NCBI RefSeq assembly: GCF_900101745.1
Contig: NZ_FNAD01000008.1
Location: forward strand, 62,001 to 126,000
Direction: 5' to 3'
DNA: 64,000 nucleotides
Source of the DNA: Glycomyces harbinensis
GTDB taxonomy: Bacteria > Actinomycetota > Actinomycetes > Mycobacteriales > Micromonosporaceae
The translations under genes were made by a program, and so were the position numbers. Below the pieces are notes generated by a model, which worked only from the letters and a program-made list of their open reading frames with translations, was not told where the DNA came from and did no database searches. Positions 60,016 through 64,000 of the stretch are shown in pieces. Each line of letters begins with the position of its first letter. Positions within the stretch are counted from its first letter, which is position 1.

Positions 60016-61157
60016 GCGCGATCGGCGACGACGAGGTGAAGCCGAAACGGCCCCGCATCCCGAAGCGGCTGCGGCCCTTCATGTGGACGCTCGCCGTGCT
60101 CAGCGTGTGCTGCCTCGGCGTGGTGGTCTCGATCGTGCAGCTCCTGTCGGACCAGTCGAGCGACGAGGACGGCAACGTGATCCTCGCCGGCTGCGGAACG
60201 AACGTCGTCGTCGACCCGAACGCCGAGTTCCCCGAGATCGGGCCCTACAGCTCCGAGCAGATCAAGAACGCCGCGATCATCATCTCGGTCGGGCAGGACC
60301 TGGAGATCCCGGCCCGGGGCTGGATCATCGCGGTCGCGACGGCGATGCAGGAGTCGCGGCTGACGAACCTCGGCCACCTGGGCGACCAGAACGACCACGA
60401 CTCGCTCGGGTTGTTCCAGCAGCGTCCTTCATCCGGCTGGGGCACGCCCGAGCAGGTCACCGACCCGGTCTACTCCTCGACGAAGTTCTACGACAAGCTG
60501 CAGACGGTCGAGAACTGGGAGACGCTGCCGCTCACCGTCGCGGCCCAAAGGGTCCAGATCTCGGCGTTCCCCGACGCCTACGCCAAGCACGAGCCGCTCG
60601 CGACCGAGATCGTCAACACCCTGACCGGCGGCGGGGCGCGGGTCTCGGCGGTCGACACGGAGCTGGGGACCTGCGCGCAGCCGGGCGACCTGTCGGCCTC
60701 GGGCTGGATGATCCCGGTCGAGGGGCCGGTGAACTCGGGTTTCCAGACGCCCGAGCGCCCGACCCACAACGGGGTCGACATCGGCGCGCCGCGCGGGTCG
60801 GCGATCGTGGCCGCGTCGAGCGGGACCGTCATCACCTCGGAGTGCAACGCGAGCCTGTACGGCGCGTCCTACTCATGCGATGTGGACGGTTCTCCGGAGG
60901 TGGCCGGGTGCGGCTGGATGGTCAACATCCTGCACGCCGGGGACTACCTGACCCGCTACTGCCACATGGGGTCCGCGCCGATGGTGAAGGAGGGCGACGT
61001 GGTCCAGGCCGGTCAGATCCTCGGCTACGTGGGTTCTTCGGGCCGGTCGAGCGGGCCGCACCTGCACTTCGAGACGCACTTGAACGGCGACCGCAGCCCC
61101 GCGGGCGCGGTGGACCCGGTCGCCTTCATGAACCAGATGGGCGCCCCGCTCGAATAG
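60012..61157 (+). CDS. Cell-wall hydrolase: transglycosylase-like region plus M23 peptidase
   Basis: The 381-aa protein has an N-terminal membrane anchor (about residues 23-45). Next is a lysozyme/transglycosylase-like domain (about 75-195) with the catalytic-type segment ATAMQESRLTNL and LGLFQQRPSSGWG, then an M23 endopeptidase domain (about 220-375) with HNGVDIG and HLHFE zinc motifs. Such VirB1-like proteins open the peptidoglycan for the secretion channel in Gram-positive conjugation systems. It is the last gene of the operon. Cysteines in the M23 part suggest disulfides outside the cell. Confidence 0.85.
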   Translation: MSAIGDDEVKPKRPRIPKRLRPFMWTLAVLSVCCLGVVVSIVQLLSDQSSDEDGNVILAGCGTNVVVDPNAEFPEIGPYSSEQIKNAAIIISVGQDLEIPARGWIIAVATAMQESRLTNLGHLGDQNDHDSLGLFQQRPSSGWGTPEQVTDPVYSSTKFYDKLQTVENWETLPLTVAAQRVQISAFPDAYAKHEPLATEIVNTLTGGGARVSAVDTELGTCAQPGDLSASGWMIPVEGPVNSGFQTPERPTHNGVDIGAPRGSAIVAASSGTVITSECNASLYGASYSCDVDGSPEVAGCGWMVNILHAGDYLTRYCHMGSAPMVKEGDVVQAGQILGYVGSSGRSSGPHLHFETHLNGDRSPAGAVDPVAFMNQMGAPLE

Positions 61158-61213
61158 CGCATGCCTGCTACACCGCAGCACTCCCCGCGGCCTCAAGGCG
61201 GTTGAATGCTCAA

Positions 61214-61936
61214 GTGGTGAACTGGGAACGGATGTACGACTGCCACGGGGACATCGATCGCGTCCCCGAGCTCTTGGCGCTCGTCGAGCGCGAGGACGAC
61301 GCGGAGGCATGGGATGAGCTGGGTCACCGGCTGGTCCTCGAGCACGACTTGGTGTTCCCCGCCAGTTTCGCCGCGCTGCCGCGTCTGGTGCGTCTCGCGT
61401 CGCGGAGCGCGCGGGCGCGCCGGCTGGCCGGGGTGATCGTGCGGCGCGCGGCAGGGGGCCACGGATGCGACGATCTGCTGGCGGGCTGCGCCGACGCGAT
61501 CGATGAGCTCCGCGAGCTGCTGGATCGGCACCTGCGGTCGCGGCCGGACGACTACCTCGCGACGTTCCTCGACTTGCTCGCGGCGAAAGAGCAGTATCAC
61601 TGGAGCGCGGTCGTGGGGGATTTCTCAGACGACTTCTACCAGGTCGCCTGCCCTCACTGCGCTGCGGAGGTGACGATCGCCATCGGCGATTACGGGCGCT
61701 ACTCGGCGATCCGGGACTGGAACTTGGGCGACGTGGACCGGCGCGGGCTCAGGCCGGCTGACCCTCAGGCCCTTTCCGGTGTCGGTCGATGGATGCATGA
61801 GACCGCCGTCCGTGACGGGGAGTCCGCGCTCGCCGACGGGATCGCCCATCTCTTCGGCTATGCGGAATGTCCGCGCTGTGCCAGCGTCTTCAACATCGCG
61901 GAAGAGTACGCGTCGTCCAACCGCCCCGTCATGTGA
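61214..61936 (+). CDS. Helical-repeat protein with zinc-ribbon-like Cys pairs
   Basis: The 240-aa product has a helical first half (ELLALVEREDD...ASFAALPRLVRLA) resembling HEAT-like immunity/hypothetical families of actinobacteria, and two C-x-x-C motifs, CPHC and CPRC, near residues 148-151 and 221-224, that could bind zinc. The GTG at 61214 (or 61217) is used; an ATG at 61232 is possible because no clear ribosome site marks either. It may be a stand-alone gene following the T4SS operon. Confidence 0.55.
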   Translation: MVNWERMYDCHGDIDRVPELLALVEREDDAEAWDELGHRLVLEHDLVFPASFAALPRLVRLASRSARARRLAGVIVRRAAGGHGCDDLLAGCADAIDELRELLDRHLRSRPDDYLATFLDLLAAKEQYHWSAVVGDFSDDFYQVACPHCAAEVTIAIGDYGRYSAIRDWNLGDVDRRGLRPADPQALSGVGRWMHETAVRDGESALADGIAHLFGYAECPRCASVFNIAEEYASSNRPVM

Positions 61937-61962
61937 GCGGAGCGGTGGTTCGCCGGAACGTC

Positions 61963-62949
61963 TCAGTCGTCGGCGGCGATGAGGCCCTCGCCGCCTTCGA
62001 GCGACGCGACGCAGTCGTCCTGCACCCCGATCTGGAACGTGAAGGTCTCCTCGGTCAGGTTGCCTTCGATGACCGCTTCAACCTCGAACAACGCGACCGC
62101 ATCATCGCCGGACTCGATGGGGTCAATGGCATTGAGGTAACCACTGGGGTTCTCATCGGGTGCGGCCCAGTCGATCATGGCCTGATCCAACGCCTGGGCG
62201 GTGATGCCGGAGTACGAATCGCACTGCATTGCCGTGGCGGCCATCGGATTCCGCTCGAGCACGACACTGCGGAGGAAGTCCGTGGCCAGAACCTCAGGAT
62301 CAACACCCGGCTCAGCGCTCTCGTCGATCGAAGGCTGTTCACTTTCGTCATCGGGCTGGGTCGCGTTCGAAACGCAGAAGGACCCGTCCCGCTCTTGAAC
62401 GGTGACGGTGAACTCCTCGTCACGCTTGTTGGATTGCGAGATGAACGAGACCGTACCGACGACGCTGATTCCATCAGCCGTGGCGGTCGGGTCACCGGTC
62501 TCTACATCGACATCGCTGATACCGCCCAATTCATCGGCGTAGCCCTGGCGAATGGCGTCGAGATCGGCTGGGGTCAGTTCAGGCGAGGCGTCACCGCAGA
62601 GAGCGGCTTCAGCCAGATCCGTGTCGCCGTTCGAGCCGTATCGCAAGTAGCTCCACGTGGCGCCCTTTGCGTCGGTCGCGGGCTCGTCGCGAGGGTCGTC
62701 GTTCTCCTCGCTGCCGCTTGCGGCGAAGCCCGGGGCCACTGAGGCTCCCAGGGCCAGGACTATCGCCCAGGCGCCCGCCATGGCGCCCACCCGGGGCCAC
62801 TTGCGGGGCGGGTCGGCGAATTCGGCGGCCTCCGCTTCGTCCACCGGCACGACGCGGTACCGCTTTCCGGACGCGTCGTGGACCGTCGACCTGCTCGCAG
62901 CCGGCCTTCTGGGGCGCACACCCCGAGCAACACGCCGAAACAAACCCAT
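61963..62949 (-). CDS. Membrane-anchored protein with exported NTF2-like domain
   Basis: The 328-aa protein has a basic N-terminus (GLFRRVARGVRPRR), a membrane helix at about residues 52-75, and an exported region with an acidic linker and two predicted alpha+beta domains; a Cys pair (ALCGDAS...SFCVSN) may form a disulfide. Its end contains another Cys (QDDCVAS). The ATG at 62949 is used; a GTG three codons before is also possible. It is convergent with the zinc-ribbon gene, and divergent from the last gene. Function is unknown. Confidence 0.6.
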   Translation of the reverse strand: MGLFRRVARGVRPRRPAASRSTVHDASGKRYRVVPVDEAEAAEFADPPRKWPRVGAMAGAWAIVLALGASVAPGFAASGSEENDDPRDEPATDAKGATWSYLRYGSNGDTDLAEAALCGDASPELTPADLDAIRQGYADELGGISDVDVETGDPTATADGISVVGTVSFISQSNKRDEEFTVTVQERDGSFCVSNATQPDDESEQPSIDESAEPGVDPEVLATDFLRSVVLERNPMAATAMQCDSYSGITAQALDQAMIDWAAPDENPSGYLNAIDPIESGDDAVALFEVEAVIEGNLTEETFTFQIGVQDDCVASLEGGEGLIAADD

Positions 62950-63028
62950 GGCCCTCACCCTATTGGACCGGGACCCTCCGGCTCAAGCAGCAGCCGTTCG
63001 CGGGCCCCGGCGTGAGGCCCGCCCGCCG

Positions 63029-63034
63029 TATTCT
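63029..63034 (+). promoter_or_regulatory. Leaderless -10 element of the last gene
   Basis: TATTCT ends six nucleotides before the ATG at 63041 and there is no ribosome site, as expected for leaderless transcription. This supports that start. Confidence 0.45.
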
Positions 63035-63040
63035 GTTGCT

Positions 63041-64000
63041 ATGAGCGACCCCCCGTATCGCCTGCCGGACGACGATCTGCTCGACGGGCCCCTGGAGGCC
63101 CGCAGCGACGAGGTCCACCTGCGCATCGAGTCGCATCTGCGGGACCGCTGCGGCGTCGACACCCGCGCGGTCAGGGACTGCTTCGTGTGGAACGGGCTCC
63201 AGTCCGAGATCGAGGTGGACGGGTTCTTCGATGTCGGGGACGCGTTCCTGGAGCGGGCCGGCGCCGAGTTCGAGCGCCAGGCCGCCCGGGCGCCGCTCGG
63301 GCCGGACCGGGCCATGCTGTGCCTGTGGGTCCACCACAGCACCGTGCGCGCCTGGAACCACACCTACCGGGTCGACCTGCTGACCCGCTGCATGATCCAG
63401 TTCCGCGACACGGTGCGCAAGTGCTGGAGCCTGGACGAGGAGCCCGATCCGGCGGTCGAGCTGGCGCTGCGGCTGTGCGATCTGGTGCGCGAGGAGGTGC
63501 TGCTGGAGGACCGGTTGAAGACCGGCTCGCGCCTGCGCTACTGCGAGGCGCTGGACGCGGTCATCGACTCCTGCTCGGCGGTCCTGGAGGAGGCGCAGGC
63601 CTCGGCGAGCGCGATCGCCGCCTACGTCAGGGACGAGGTGACGGTGCGCCTCCAGTACCACCTGCAGCTGCGGGAGGCGAACCAGGCGCTCATCGCCAAG
63701 TCCGCCGGCCAGCGCCGGCGCTACGAGCTCCGCAAGGACCTGCGGCGCCTGGTGAACTCGTGGCCGTTCTCCTCGGTCGAGCTGTCGAAGCTCAACGCGC
63801 ACCGCCAGGCCCTCGAGCGTCTCCAGGAGGCGCAGGAGGAGCGCCAGGCGTGGATGCGCGTGGACGAGGGCCGCATCGTCTACCTGTTCCCGTTCGGCGT
63901 CACAGGGATCGACTACGAGACGATCACGTCCCGGATCAGGGGCGCCGGTGAGCGCCCGGAGGGCGTGGTCCGCCCGACCGCGGTCATCGACCATTTCACC
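63041..64000 (+). CDS. Truncated coiled-coil protein at the window end
   Basis: At least 320 aa are coded without a stop before the window edge; the true C-terminus is outside. The sequence is helical and charged, with a long coiled-coil-like segment (about residues 150-275) and aromatic motifs (VHHSTVRAWNHTY and YLFPFGVTGID). No family is recognised. The segment YLFPFGVTGID hints at a beta strand leading into a new domain near the cut. It is divergent from the NTF2-like membrane gene. Confidence 0.7.
   Translation, partial: MSDPPYRLPDDDLLDGPLEARSDEVHLRIESHLRDRCGVDTRAVRDCFVWNGLQSEIEVDGFFDVGDAFLERAGAEFERQAARAPLGPDRAMLCLWVHHSTVRAWNHTYRVDLLTRCMIQFRDTVRKCWSLDEEPDPAVELALRLCDLVREEVLLEDRLKTGSRLRYCEALDAVIDSCSAVLEEAQASASAIAAYVRDEVTVRLQYHLQLREANQALIAKSAGQRRRYELRKDLRRLVNSWPFSSVELSKLNAHRQALERLQEAQEERQAWMRVDEGRIVYLFPFGVTGIDYETITSRIRGAGERPEGVVRPTAVIDHFT

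Overview
The window is a dense, GC-rich actinobacterial chromosome segment: C/G third codon positions, GTG/TTG starts, some leaderless promoters, an HspR-type heat-shock operator, Tat signals, and actinobacterial families such as Rv3235-like, DUF6585, DUF6528 and WXG100/YbaB clusters. A Glycomycetaceae- or Micromonosporaceae-like organism is plausible, but the genus cannot be fixed from the sequence. No insertion sequence, CRISPR array, rRNA or relaxase gene was seen.

Region 1 (1-20.4 kb) is ordinary chromosome: an AlkZ-related winged-helix protein, tRNA-Arg(ACG) with its own promoter and terminator and a tRNA-like 3' fragment just upstream, membrane and DUF proteins, a SNF2 helicase, a Tat-exported DUF6528 protein, an SDR/TetR divergent pair, a MOSC protein, secreted or cell-wall proteins, an SLC13/ArsB-type transporter, ClpB under a HAIR operator, and a BRCT protein with a long acidic tail.

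Region 2 (20.5-33 kb) is a membrane/ATPase locus. An NfeD-like protein, a flotillin-like SPFH protein and a 1647-aa DUF3686-AAA+ ATPase lie on the minus strand. Divergently, an FtsK/SpoIIIE-type ATPase overlaps a coiled-coil membrane protein. Two small membrane proteins follow.

Region 3 (33.1-37.7 kb) holds molybdenum-cofactor genes moaC-moaB/mog-moeA-moaE with overlapping or coupled junctions, a CopC-like protein and a Gfo/Idh/MocA oxidoreductase.

Region 4 (37.7-53.3 kb) is an accessory type VII-like area: two similar modules of YbaB-like proteins, WXG100-related helical proteins and two-domain beta-sandwich membrane proteins, plus a third copy of the latter, a lipoprotein and two large paralogues that share an acidic ...DPYA tail. 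The ESX machinery genes (eccB/C/D/E, mycP) are not in the window.

Region 5 (53.6-61.2 kb) is a compact type IV secretion-like operon: small membrane protein, PrgI-like protein, VirB4 ATPase, VirB6/TrbL-like channel protein, NTF2/VirB8-like protein, and a transglycosylase-M23 cell-wall hydrolase. The 5' part of virB4 holds five exact copies of the DnaA box TTATCCACA plus near matches, read as Y-P-Q repeats through codons the rest of the gene avoids. This is the most striking signal in the window. The right edge has a zinc-ribbon protein, an NTF2-like membrane protein and a gene cut by the window end.
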